DNA of 12,121 nt from Thermodesulfovibrionales bacterium (GTDB lineage: Bacteria; Nitrospirota; Thermodesulfovibrionia; Thermodesulfovibrionales; Dissulfurispiraceae): positions 1 through 12,121 of the forward strand of contig JAJOKM010000066.1 of NCBI GenBank assembly GCA_021129835.1, in the 5' to 3' direction. The notes beneath the pieces are model-generated. The model was not told the DNA's origin. It did no database searches and saw nothing but the letters and a program-made list of their open reading frames with translations. Positions 6,460 to 12,121 of the stretch are shown here, piece after piece (the first letter of the stretch is position 1; the number at the start of each line of letters is the position of its first letter). Made by a program: the position numbers and the translations under genes.

Positions 6460-7193
6460 TATAATCTAAATTCCTCGCCGAGATATGACTCTCTGACAGA
6501 TGGATTGCTTACCAGCTCATCTGGTCTGCCATCTGCCAATACTGAACCGTCGTTTATTATATACGCCCTATCTGTTATAGAGAGTGTCTCCCTAACATTA
6601 TGGTCTGTTATCAAAATTCCTAGCCCTTTTGACTTTAAGTAGGTTAACATCTTTTTTAATTCGGATATGGTGATGGGATCAATCCCTGTAAATGGTTCAT
6701 CAAATAACATAAATGTTGGATTTAAGGCAATAGCCCTTGCAATCTCTGCACGTCTCCGCTCTCCTCCAGAGAGCTTGTAGCCATTCCTATCCGCAAAACC
6801 ACTCAGATTGAATTCCTCAATGAGCCTATCTACTTCCTCATTCAAAGAATTATAGATCTTACCGTTAGTATTTCGAATTTCGAGCACTGCCTTCAGATTT
6901 TCCTTTACACTCAATTTCATGAATATGGACGGCTCCTGAGGCAGATATCCCATCCCTTTTCTTGCCCTTTTATACATCGGGAGGTTACTTATGTCTTTAC
7001 CATCAAGTGCTATCCTGCCCTGCTCGGGCCTTATCATGCCGACAATCATGTTGAATGTGGTGGTCTTCCCTGCTCCATTGGAACCAAGGAGTCCTACTAT
7101 TTCACCTCTTCTCACAAAGAGGCTCACATCTTTCACCACATATCTCTTTCCGTAGGACATTGTCAACCCTTTTATTTCGAGGGTGTGTTCCAT
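6459..7193 (-). CDS. lptB: LptB: LPS export ABC transporter ATP-binding protein
   Basis: Cytoplasmic ATPase that, with LptF and LptG (not in this window), extracts LPS from the inner membrane and pushes it along the Lpt bridge. The 244-aa protein has all ABC motifs: Walker A GSNGAGKTT (37-45), Q-loop Gln86 (LPQEPSIF), signature LSGGE (141-145) followed by RRR, Walker B FMLFDEP (161-167) with catalytic Glu166, and switch His198 (ITDHNV). The family-typical start EHTLEIKGLTMSYGKR supports the ATG at 7193, although no strong Shine-Dalgarno is visible. It follows lptA after 22 nt and overlaps rpoN, so lptA-lptB-rpoN are likely co-transcribed. Confidence 0.95.
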   Translation of the reverse strand: MEHTLEIKGLTMSYGKRYVVKDVSLFVRRGEIVGLLGSNGAGKTTTFNMIVGMIRPEQGRIALDGKDISNLPMYKRARKGMGYLPQEPSIFMKLSVKENLKAVLEIRNTNGKIYNSLNEEVDRLIEEFNLSGFADRNGYKLSGGERRRAEIARAIALNPTFMLFDEPFTGIDPITISELKKMLTYLKSKGLGILITDHNVRETLSITDRAYIINDGSVLADGRPDELVSNPSVRESYLGEEFRL

Positions 7194-7215
7194 ATAAAAG
7201 TAGCTATTTCAGCCG

Positions 7216-7752
7216 CTATTCATTATTTTTAAAGACTACTTTGCCATTTTCGACTAAATAACGGCCTTCGTTCACAAAAGATATCATTTTTGTGCCTGTT
7301 ACCACGCTTCTACCATCTGATGCCCTTGGCTCGCCTGTAAATATAATCTTCTCTTCCGGCTCCATAAGGTAAGTGGCAAATTTAGAGGTCACAACACGCC
7401 CCTCCTCTGTAAGCCTGACATTGCCTTCGGCATCAATCCTCTGGATATTCCTTTCCCCCTCCTCTTCCGAATAATGTACCAGCATCCTGTCTGCAAACAA
7501 TGTCATATCCCTTTTTTTTGCTACGACGGAGCCCTTAAAGAGTATCGTTTTTGCTATGTCATCTGCAATAAGGGTTTGTGAGGTAATAACAACTACATCC
7601 TCCCCTACTGCTCTTTCTTCCTCTGCATAAGACAGGCAGGCAGGTAAAAAAAAGATTGCAAGCAGCAAACAGCAAGCAATAATCAATAGATCCGCCTGTG
7701 GGTTTAGTCCTCTGACACCTGCTTTATTTTTCATAAAAGACCGCTCTAACAT
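7216..7752 (-). CDS. lptA: LptA/OstA-like periplasmic LPS transport protein
   Basis: Forms the periplasmic beta-jellyroll bridge that carries LPS between LptC and the outer-membrane LptD. The protein is 178 aa from ATG 7752. It has a signal peptide: basic N-terminus, hydrophobic core DLLIIACCLLLAIFFL (21-36) and a probable signal peptidase I site SYA|EEE (41-43). A Cys at 39 is preceded by LPA, a poor lipobox. The OstA-like repeats are seen as alternating strands such as ILFKGSVVAKK and IDAEGNVRLTEEGRVVTS. A second ATG at 7734 gives MKNKAG... and is equally plausible; either start overlaps the end of lptC. The assignment rests on the fold-like pattern and on its place between lptC and lptB. 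Confidence 0.85.
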   Translation of the reverse strand: MLERSFMKNKAGVRGLNPQADLLIIACCLLLAIFFLPACLSYAEEERAVGEDVVVITSQTLIADDIAKTILFKGSVVAKKRDMTLFADRMLVHYSEEEGERNIQRIDAEGNVRLTEEGRVVTSKFATYLMEPEEKIIFTGEPRASDGRSVVTGTKMISFVNEGRYLVENGKVVFKNNE

Positions 7753-8224
7753 TTTTTCTTAATTTCATTTTATCAGTCGTTGCTGCCAAGCTATCTCCCG
7801 TAATAAAAAAACCCCTTCCCACAATTTGAATCTTATAGTCTGAAAAGAGCTTATTTTCGGATGAATCCCAGAACAGTGTAGTGGCTAAAATGTCGTAACT
7901 CTCTGTCGATGCAATTATATTGCCGATTATTTCGAGGTTCCTGCTTTTGACATTATATATACCACTATCGGATGTAAGGACGAGCCCTTTTTCTGGAAAT
8001 GTCATCTTTAATTTACTCAGTTCTATATCAACATCACTCAAAAAGAGGGCCTTTTCGGCATTAAGCATCCAGTTAGTTGCACCCCCTTTTTTCTGCGTAA
8101 TATTTACACCATATATGTGAGATTTACCTTCGAGTTGAAAATTGACTCTCGTATCTCTTTCGTGGTTCAGATAAAACACAAAGACTACCAAAAGAGAGAG
8201 AAAAACAATTAATAACATCTTCAT
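7724..8224 (-). CDS. lptC: LptC: inner-membrane LPS transport protein
   Basis: Anchors the LPS bridge to LptBFG and passes LPS to LptA. The 166-aa protein has one N-terminal transmembrane helix (about 3-19, MLLIVFLSLLVVFVFYL) with no cleavage site, then a periplasmic beta-jellyroll domain with typical segments such as VNITQKKGGATNWMLNAEKALF and LTSDSGIYNVKSRNLEIIGNI. LptC is poorly conserved, so identification depends partly on position ahead of lptA and lptB. No Shine-Dalgarno precedes ATG 8224, and a possible -10 box ends only 7 nt upstream, so the message may be leaderless. The upstream kdsC/kdsD genes of the E. coli order are absent here. Confidence 0.85.
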   Translation of the reverse strand: MKMLLIVFLSLLVVFVFYLNHERDTRVNFQLEGKSHIYGVNITQKKGGATNWMLNAEKALFLSDVDIELSKLKMTFPEKGLVLTSDSGIYNVKSRNLEIIGNIIASTESYDILATTLFWDSSENKLFSDYKIQIVGRGFFITGDSLAATTDKMKLRKNVRAVFYEK

Positions 8225-8230
8225 GATGGA

Positions 8231-8260
8231 ATTCTACAACAGCAAGATAGTTTTTTGCAA
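8231..8260 (-). promoter_or_regulatory. Candidate promoter for the lptC operon
   Basis: On the minus strand, -35 TTGCAA (8260-8255, 4 of 6 to consensus) and -10 TAGAAT (8236-8231, 5 of 6) are 18 bp apart. The predicted start is at or next to the A of the lptC ATG (8224), giving an essentially leaderless message. The -35 box overlaps the last two bases of the T tract of the preceding terminator. Sequence prediction only. Confidence 0.4.
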
Positions 8261-8356
8261 AAAAAAGGTTCACAGTTCACGATTTAAAGGTTGTCTGTTT
8301 TGCGCGCTTCATCCTGACTCCTTTTTCATCGCTCTTTAACCGTGAACCGTGAACCT
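8259..8356 (-). terminator. Candidate intrinsic terminator after aroE, built from GTGAACC repeats
   Basis: On the minus strand GGTTCACGGTTCACG (8355-8341) pairs with CGTGAACTGTGAACC (8281-8267) at 14 of 15 positions, and the 3' arm is followed at once by eight T (8266-8259). The loop is 59 nt, far longer than usual, which weakens the case. The arms are two copies of the heptamer GTGAACC in opposite orientation. Position is right: downstream of aroE and just before the lptC promoter candidate. Confidence 0.5.
8277..8312 (-). CDS. Possible 11-codon leader peptide in the terminator loop (MKRAKQTTFKS)
   Basis: ATG 8312 is preceded by AAAAAGGAG with 5-nt spacing, one of the better ribosome sites in the window. 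The frame runs 11 codons to TGA (8279-8277), which lies inside the 3' arm of the terminator stem. A ribosome stopped there would cover the rest of that arm. It may instead be the remnant of a gene start displaced by repeat insertion, or chance. No homologue is recognised. Confidence 0.3.
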   Translation of the reverse strand: MKRAKQTTFKS

Positions 8357-8405
8357 GATAACAAAGTTTTAGTTGGAGGGTTTGAGGGGTAGAGCCACTC
8401 GATAT

Positions 8406-9242
8406 CTACCTCTCTTTTATCAATGCCCCTCTCATTACATCAATAGGGGGCTTTAAACCTGTCCATATCTCAAATGCATAGACTCCCTGCCATAGCAACA
8501 TGCCCAGTCCATCTAACGTCTTGCACCCAATGTTAGATGCTGCAGCCAAGAGGGCTGTGTTTTTATATATTAGGTCACAGACTATATGGGCGTCATTTAG
8601 CAGTGATATGTCGACAGGGGGTGGATCGTCAGATCTAAGACCAAGGGGTGTCGCATTGATAATAATATCAATTTCTGAAAAAAAATCCCTCCTCTCCGCG
8701 GAGGTATTGTTTACAAGCAATACCTCTCCTCTATGCCTGCTTAAGCTCTTCTTTAACGCCGCCGCCTTTTCCATATCCAAATCATAGAGATAAAGCACCG
8801 CAGCCTCTCTGCACAGATAATAGCCTATAGCCCGAGAGGCTCCTCCAGCGCCTACGATAAGGATTCTCTTGTCCTTGACAGCTATGTCCGCCTCAGATAA
8901 TGATTGCATAAAGCCTTTACCATCGGTGTTATAACCGGTTAATCTGCCATCGTCATTCCGTATTGTATTTACAGCGCCAATAGATAACGCCTCTTCACTA
9001 ACATCCTCTAAAAGCGGTATAACATCTTCTTTGTATGGAACGGTGACATTTACCCCTTTTAGATTCAATGCCCTGATGCCATCCACTGCCTCTTTCAACA
9101 TTCCAGGTTGCACAGAAAAGGTTACATAACAGTAATTTAGGTTTACTCTCTCAAAGGCAGCATTATGCATAGCCGGTGAAAGACTCTGCTCTACAGGATA
9201 ACCTAATAACCCTAACACCCTCGTTTTGCCTGTTATAATCAT
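8406..9242 (-). CDS. aroE: Shikimate dehydrogenase
   Basis: Reduces 3-dehydroshikimate to shikimate in the aromatic amino acid pathway; cytoplasmic. The 278-aa protein is full length. The substrate site has SLSPAMHN (20-27), NVTVPYK (65-71) with catalytic Lys71, GYNTDG (103-108) with Asp107, and Gln252 in the C-terminal LLWQG. The nucleotide-binding loop GAGGASRAI is at 131-139, and NATPLG at 196-201. Strand beta-2 of the Rossmann fold ends in YDLD (153-156) where NADP-specific AroE usually has an NRT-type motif. GGAGGT lies 3 nt before ATG 9242. It follows moaA after 19 nt, so the two are probably co-transcribed. Confidence 0.95.
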   Translation of the reverse strand: MIITGKTRVLGLLGYPVEQSLSPAMHNAAFERVNLNYCYVTFSVQPGMLKEAVDGIRALNLKGVNVTVPYKEDVIPLLEDVSEEALSIGAVNTIRNDDGRLTGYNTDGKGFMQSLSEADIAVKDKRILIVGAGGASRAIGYYLCREAAVLYLYDLDMEKAAALKKSLSRHRGEVLLVNNTSAERRDFFSEIDIIINATPLGLRSDDPPPVDISLLNDAHIVCDLIYKNTALLAAASNIGCKTLDGLGMLLWQGVYAFEIWTGLKPPIDVMRGALIKER

Positions 9243-9261
9243 AAGACCTCCGTTGTCTCGT

Positions 9262-10266
9262 TTACCCTCCTATCTTTGACATTGGTCGCAAGAAAGCAAA
9301 ATCTCTTTCATGCTCCATTAAGATTTGAGGTTTGAGAGAGTCTCTTTTAGGTTTTATCGCTACAGAAAGCCTTAAAAGCCTTTCGATCTCCTTATCAGAT
9401 GCCCCGCTCCTCATCTCCGATTTTATATCTATCTCTGTCTCTGAAAATAGACAGGGTCTGATTTTACCATCAGATGTCAGTCTGATGCGGTTGCATGAGT
9501 TGCAAAAATGGTCTGTTACTGGACTTATAAACCCTATTGCTCCTCTGGCGATTTCAGACCTGAAATATCGTGCCGGGCCTAACCCACGGACCTTTACAGG
9601 CAATAGCGGCATAATTGCTGACACCCTCTCTTTTATTTCATCTGTGGGAACAGATCTCTCCTGACTCCATATCTCCCTCGCACCTATTGGCATAAATTCT
9701 ATAAATCTCACATGAATATGTGTCTCTATTGCCAGTCGTGCGAACTCTTCTATTTCGTCATCATTAATCCCTTTTATTGGAATCATATTTATCTTCACTG
9801 GCAGAAGTCCTGCCCTTTCTGCCTCATGAATTCCTTCCATAACACTCCTAAGGTCTCCACCCCTTGTTATCTCCTTGTATCTGCCTGGGCGTATGGAATC
9901 GAGGCTTACATTAACTCTTCTTAACCCTGCTGATGCAAGGAGATGGGCATATTCCTTTAGTAAGACACCGTTTGTTGTGAGGCTTATTTCTTGTATTTTT
10001 GGTATGTTGCTTATGGATGCGATGAGATACTCGAGATTTTTCCTTACCAGGGGTTCGCCACCCGTAAGTCTTATCTTTTTGATTCCGAGATAAGTTGCAA
10101 TCCTAACGATCCTTATAATCTCTTCATATCTGATGATATCTTTATGCTTTACCGGTCTTATTCCATCGGAAGGCATACAATAAATGCATCTGAGGTTACA
10201 TCGATCGGTAACAGAGATGCGGAGGTAATCAATAATCCTCTCGCTACTGCCTTTTATCATGCCCAT
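9262..10266 (-). CDS. moaA: MoaA: GTP 3',8-cyclase (molybdenum cofactor synthesis)
   Basis: Radical-SAM enzyme that converts GTP to 3',8-cyclo-GTP, the first step of molybdenum cofactor synthesis, together with MoaC (not in the window). The 334-aa protein has the N-terminal cluster C23-NLR-C27-IY-C30, LTGGEPL (67-73), the C-terminal cluster Cys255, Cys258 and Cys272 (FCNSCNRIRL...RPC), and the essential C-terminal Gly-Gly (333-334, MSKIGG). GGAGGT lies 11 nt before ATG 10266, favouring this start over the ATG two codons later. The gene begins 32 nt after the cpoB-like gene. No molybdenum cofactor riboswitch fits in that gap. Confidence 0.96.
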   Translation of the reverse strand: MGMIKGSSERIIDYLRISVTDRCNLRCIYCMPSDGIRPVKHKDIIRYEEIIRIVRIATYLGIKKIRLTGGEPLVRKNLEYLIASISNIPKIQEISLTTNGVLLKEYAHLLASAGLRRVNVSLDSIRPGRYKEITRGGDLRSVMEGIHEAERAGLLPVKINMIPIKGINDDEIEEFARLAIETHIHVRFIEFMPIGAREIWSQERSVPTDEIKERVSAIMPLLPVKVRGLGPARYFRSEIARGAIGFISPVTDHFCNSCNRIRLTSDGKIRPCLFSETEIDIKSEMRSGASDKEIERLLRLSVAIKPKRDSLKPQILMEHERDFAFLRPMSKIGG

Positions 10267-10298
10267 GAATCTGGGCTACCTCCAGAATAGAGTCGGAC

Positions 10299-11207
10299 TT
10301 ACGGCCCTATTTCGGCAATTTTATCTCTTGCAAGACCTGCCTCATGGGAATCCGGGTATTCCTCTATCAGACGATCTAAAATTATCCTGCCTACCCTTTT
10401 ATCTCCTATCCCTATAAAGGCATAAGCCTGCTTGAGTCTGGCTACCCTGCCCTTTTCGTGTCCATGATATTCCCTTAAAAAGTATTCGTACGCCAGTATT
10501 GCATCTTTATATCTTCCCTCTGCATAATATGCTTCGCCGATCCAGAAGCGAGAAAAGGGTGCAAGATCATGATCTGGGGAATTCTGTATGAGTTCTATAA
10601 ACTTCTGCCTTGCCTCTGCATATTCTCCTTTTGTGAGACTTACCTGTGCATTAATGTATAACCGCTCAGCATCAGCATTTGCATCAGCAATTACCAGGTG
10701 CTCTGCATCAGCAGGTATCACCTCATCCGCCGCGATAAAGTCATCTCCAACTTGGGCTATCTTTTGTCCGTCGTTAGTCTTCATCCATAGTTTTTTGAGA
10801 TCCTCTTCGAGGCTTGCTATTTTAGACAGATGCAACTCCCCATCGGCTCGAAATTCTCGTGTCGTCATCTCCATAAAGTGTCTGTTTTCTTCAACCCGGT
10901 CCTTAAGTACCATTAATTCCCTCGATAAATCAGATATCTGTCTCGAAATTAATAACAGTCCATCGTCTCCGGCTGCGCGAGAATGCTCTTTTAGCTCGGC
11001 TACGCTACTTGATATTTCCGATAACACTGCCTTAATCTCGGCAATCTTCCTTTCCTGATTAATAGACTCTACCTGAAGATGCGCAACATTGCTCCTCAAT
11101 GCCTCAAACTCTGGTGAGACGGTCACGCAGCCTGACACCGAAAAGGGCAAGATGAAAATGGCAAAAAGAAGCAAAATGCCCTTCAGTCTGTATTTTGTAT
11201 TCTGCAT
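10299..11207 (-). CDS. cpoB: CpoB/YbgF-like Tol-Pal system lipoprotein with TPR repeats
   Basis: Periplasmic partner of the Tol-Pal machine that in E. coli coordinates septal peptidoglycan synthesis with outer-membrane constriction. The 302-aa protein starts with a lipoprotein signal: basic start, hydrophobic core ILLLFAIFILPF (11-22) and lipobox VSGC (24-27) with Cys27 followed by Val, suggesting outer-membrane sorting. A coiled-coil-prone region spans about 36-145, then a linker, then tetratricopeptide-like helices from about 179 to 300 (AERLYINAQVSLTKGEYAEA, FWIGEAYYAEGRYKDAI). The frame is open to 11309, but ATG 11207 has a perfect GGAGGTGA 7 nt upstream. It follows pal after a 7-nt gap, the standard pal-cpoB order. 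Confidence 0.88.
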   Translation of the reverse strand: MQNTKYRLKGILLLFAIFILPFSVSGCVTVSPEFEALRSNVAHLQVESINQERKIAEIKAVLSEISSSVAELKEHSRAAGDDGLLLISRQISDLSRELMVLKDRVEENRHFMEMTTREFRADGELHLSKIASLEEDLKKLWMKTNDGQKIAQVGDDFIAADEVIPADAEHLVIADANADAERLYINAQVSLTKGEYAEARQKFIELIQNSPDHDLAPFSRFWIGEAYYAEGRYKDAILAYEYFLREYHGHEKGRVARLKQAYAFIGIGDKRVGRIILDRLIEEYPDSHEAGLARDKIAEIGP

Positions 11208-11214
11208 TTTAGAA

Positions 11215-11222
11215 TCACCTCC
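11215..11222 (-). promoter_or_regulatory. Ribosome binding site of the cpoB-like gene, overlapping the pal stop
   Basis: GGAGGTGA (11222-11215) is a full 8-base match to the 16S rRNA 3' end and contains the TGA stop of pal. It lies 7 nt before ATG 11207. This fixes the cpoB start and indicates coupling: pal's last codons and stop double as the next gene's ribosome site. Confidence 0.85.
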
Positions 11223-11808
11223 CTCCTTCAAGAATGACAAAATGCGCCCTCCTGTTTTTGGCAAAGGACTCCTCGGTCGGCTCAAGGCAGAGCGGCCTCT
11301 CTTCTCCAAAACTTATCGTCCCAATCCTGTAAGGCGCAACACCAAGAAGCACGAGATGTTCTTTGGCAGAAGTCGCCCTTCTGTCGCCGAGGGCAAGGTT
11401 ATACTCATTGGTGCCTCGCTCATCTGTATGGCCCTCAATTATGACCTTTAGGTCTCTGTTTTTTAGGAGCAGTTCCGCCAGTTTTTGCATTATCGGTATT
11501 GCATCCTCCCTTATATTATATTTGTCGAAATTAAAATGAATATTCGGGACATTCATCTGCAGTTCTTCGACGACGGCAGGCAGGACATCTGGTATCTCTC
11601 TCCTTGCGATCTCTTCTTCGCCTATATACTCTCTTATGACTATTTCGTCATCAGGCGGTATCGCCCTCAGTTCGTCTTCTGCTTCTACGCATGGCTGCAC
11701 CTGGACATCTGCTGGATGCTCAGGCATATATGCTATTTTTCTTGGAGTGCACCCTGCAATTATGGCTATCCCTAAGATGATTAAAGCTACTGCAAATAAA
11801 TATCTCAT
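11215..11808 (-). CDS. pal: Pal: peptidoglycan-associated outer-membrane lipoprotein
   Basis: Outer-membrane lipoprotein that binds meso-diaminopimelate of peptidoglycan and interacts with TolB and TolA. The 197-aa protein has a signal peptide with lipobox IAGC and lipidated Cys20, a charged spacer (about 21-85), and an OmpA-type domain (about 86-195): HFNFDKYNIRE (91-101), EGHTDERGTNEYN (125-137), ALGDRRA (139-145) and KNRRAHF (184-190). The diaminopimelate-binding Asp and Arg are in GHTDERG...GDRRA. GAGGAGG lies 6 nt before ATG 11808. The spacer is longer than in E. coli Pal (173 aa in total). tolB and tolQRA are not in the window and would be expected upstream or elsewhere. Confidence 0.95.
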   Translation of the reverse strand: MRYLFAVALIILGIAIIAGCTPRKIAYMPEHPADVQVQPCVEAEDELRAIPPDDEIVIREYIGEEEIARREIPDVLPAVVEELQMNVPNIHFNFDKYNIREDAIPIMQKLAELLLKNRDLKVIIEGHTDERGTNEYNLALGDRRATSAKEHLVLLGVAPYRIGTISFGEERPLCLEPTEESFAKNRRAHFVILEGGR

Positions 11809-11833
11809 TTTCGGCCTCCTCTAAGTTAATGCG

Positions 11834-11872
11834 TTGATGAGATGATGAGTTAATGAGTTAAGTGGGTTGATG
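11834..11872. repeat. Degenerate heptamer repeat (GATGAGT type)
   Basis: The stretch reads as loosely repeated 7-nt units such as GATGAGT, TAATGAG, TTAAGTG, GGTTGAT. It resembles the repeats among the tRNA genes. It lies in the leader region of pal on the opposite strand. No coding or promoter signal is recognised within it. Confidence 0.4.
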
Positions 11873-11920
11873 AACCTCATATGCCCTTTAACCCATATAC
11901 CCTGTTCTTAGCAATCTTGC

Positions 11921-11948
11921 TTTATAGTTTAACATTAGCAATTAGCAA
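11921..11948 (-). promoter_or_regulatory. Candidate promoter for pal-cpoB, -35 box supplied by a heptamer repeat
   Basis: On the minus strand, -10 TATAAA (11926-11921, 5 of 6) and -35 TTGCTA (11948-11943, 4 of 6) are 16 bp apart. The -35 sequence is part of an AGCAATT heptamer copy. The transcript would start near 11914, about 105 nt upstream of pal. It is the best candidate I see upstream of pal in the window, but weak. Confidence 0.3.
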
Positions 11949-11971
11949 TTAGCAATTAGCAGTTGGCAGTT
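11937..11971. repeat. Heptamer array, left part (AGCAATT / AGCAGTT)
   Basis: Five tandem 7-bp units: AGCAATT three times, then AGCAGTT and GGCAGTT. The array stops at the nested element and resumes at 12099 with AGCAGTT units. Confidence 0.9.
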
Positions 11972-11974
11972 AGT

Positions 11975-12098
11975 AGAGCCTCTTGCAAAAGTCCCGAAAA
12001 TGTCACCCCGAGCAGCGCGAGGGGTCTTATAACTCATTGATAGTAAAAGATTCCTCACTTCGTTCGGAATGACAAACAGAGATTTTTGCAAGAGCCTC
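11975..12098. mobile_element. Small non-autonomous inverted-repeat element with 8-bp direct repeats
   Basis: The 8-bp direct repeat AGAGCCTC occurs at 11975-11982 and 12091-12098. Just inside are inverted ends: CTCTTGCAAAA (11980-11990) and TTTTGCAAGAG (12084-12094), which overlap the direct repeats by 3-4 bp. The pattern suggests a short transposon-like insertion with target-site duplication. It has no coding capacity and encloses palindromic repeat copy 3. It interrupts the heptamer array. The overlap of inverted and direct repeats leaves the exact element ends uncertain. Confidence 0.5.
12001..12074. repeat. Palindromic repeat, copy 3 (TGTCACCCCGAGC)
   Basis: Left arm TGTCACCCCGAGC...GGGGTCTT (12001-12028) and right arm AGATTCCTCAC...CGGAATGACA (12048-12074) are imperfect inverted repeats of the same family as 1-65 and 2783-2913. 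The interior is only about 20 bp. Nested within the element at 11975-12098. Confidence 0.8.
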
Positions 12099-12121
12099 AG
12101 CAGTTAGCAGTTAGCAGTTAG
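12099..12121. repeat. Heptamer array, right part (AGCAGTT), runs off the window
   Basis: Three perfect AGCAGTT units and the first two bases of a fourth before the window ends. Together with 11937-11971 it forms an array split by the nested element. The whole 313 bp from 11809 to 12121 contain no gene. Confidence 0.9.

Noticed and set aside
8388..8410. GGTAGA/TCTACC hairpin at the aroE stop as terminator
   Set aside because: The stem is only 6 bp with an 11-nt loop and no T tract; the structure ending at 8259 is a better candidate.
11208..11309. Upstream extension of the cpoB-like gene to 11309, overlapping pal
   Set aside because: The extra 34 residues run through the pal 3' end in another frame, and ATG 11207 has a perfect ribosome site and a signal peptide directly after it.
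11937..12121. CRISPR array
   Set aside because: Units are 7 bp with no spacers, and no cas gene is present.

Overview
The window is a chromosomal segment of a Gram-negative (diderm) bacterium. The evidence is LptC/LptA/LptB for LPS export, a Pal lipoprotein and a CpoB/YbgF-like protein of the Tol-Pal system, plus a sigma-54 gene. The mix of long-form HPF, an lptCAB-rpoN-hpf-rapZ block without ptsN, and many small palindromic 'TGTCATTNCGAGC' repeats fits environmental Nitrospirota or Desulfobacterota (Deltaproteobacteria-like) genomes. This placement is inference from gene content; no marker in the window fixes the taxon. All large genes are intact and ordinary housekeeping genes. I see no phage, defence island, CRISPR array or transposase.

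Layout. Plus strand, 1-2711: a 65-bp palindromic repeat, rlmN, a four-gene tRNA cluster (Pro-TGG, Arg-TCT, His-GTG, Arg-CCG) embedded in low-complexity repeats, then rluD. The first tRNA is preceded by a near-consensus sigma-70 promoter inside the 3' end of rlmN. At 2712-2933 the two strands converge around a 131-bp inverted-repeat element. Minus strand, 11808 down to 2934: pal, cpoB-like, moaA, aroE, then a 181-bp junction, then lptC, lptA, lptB, rpoN, hpf, rapZ and a nitroreductase-family gene. From 11809 to the right edge there are only repeats: heptamer arrays and a palindromic element nested inside a second inverted-repeat element with 8-bp direct repeats.

How it works together. RlmN and RluD modify 23S rRNA (RlmN often also tRNA) and flank the tRNA cluster. 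LptC/A/B are the inner-membrane and periplasmic part of the LPS transport bridge. RpoN, HPF and RapZ form the conserved 'rpoN operon' tail of regulation and ribosome hibernation. Pal and the CpoB-like protein keep the outer membrane attached to peptidoglycan. MoaA starts molybdenum cofactor synthesis and AroE completes shikimate.

The most interesting part is the aroE-lptC junction (8225-8405). On the minus strand an inverted pair of GTGAACC-type heptamer repeats forms a long stem followed directly by eight T residues, which looks like an intrinsic terminator. An 11-codon reading frame with a strong ribosome binding site sits in its loop and stops inside the 3' arm. A possible lptC promoter overlaps the end of the T tract and would start the mRNA at or next to the lptC ATG. 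This is a candidate attenuator-like arrangement built from repeat DNA; it is inference and untested.
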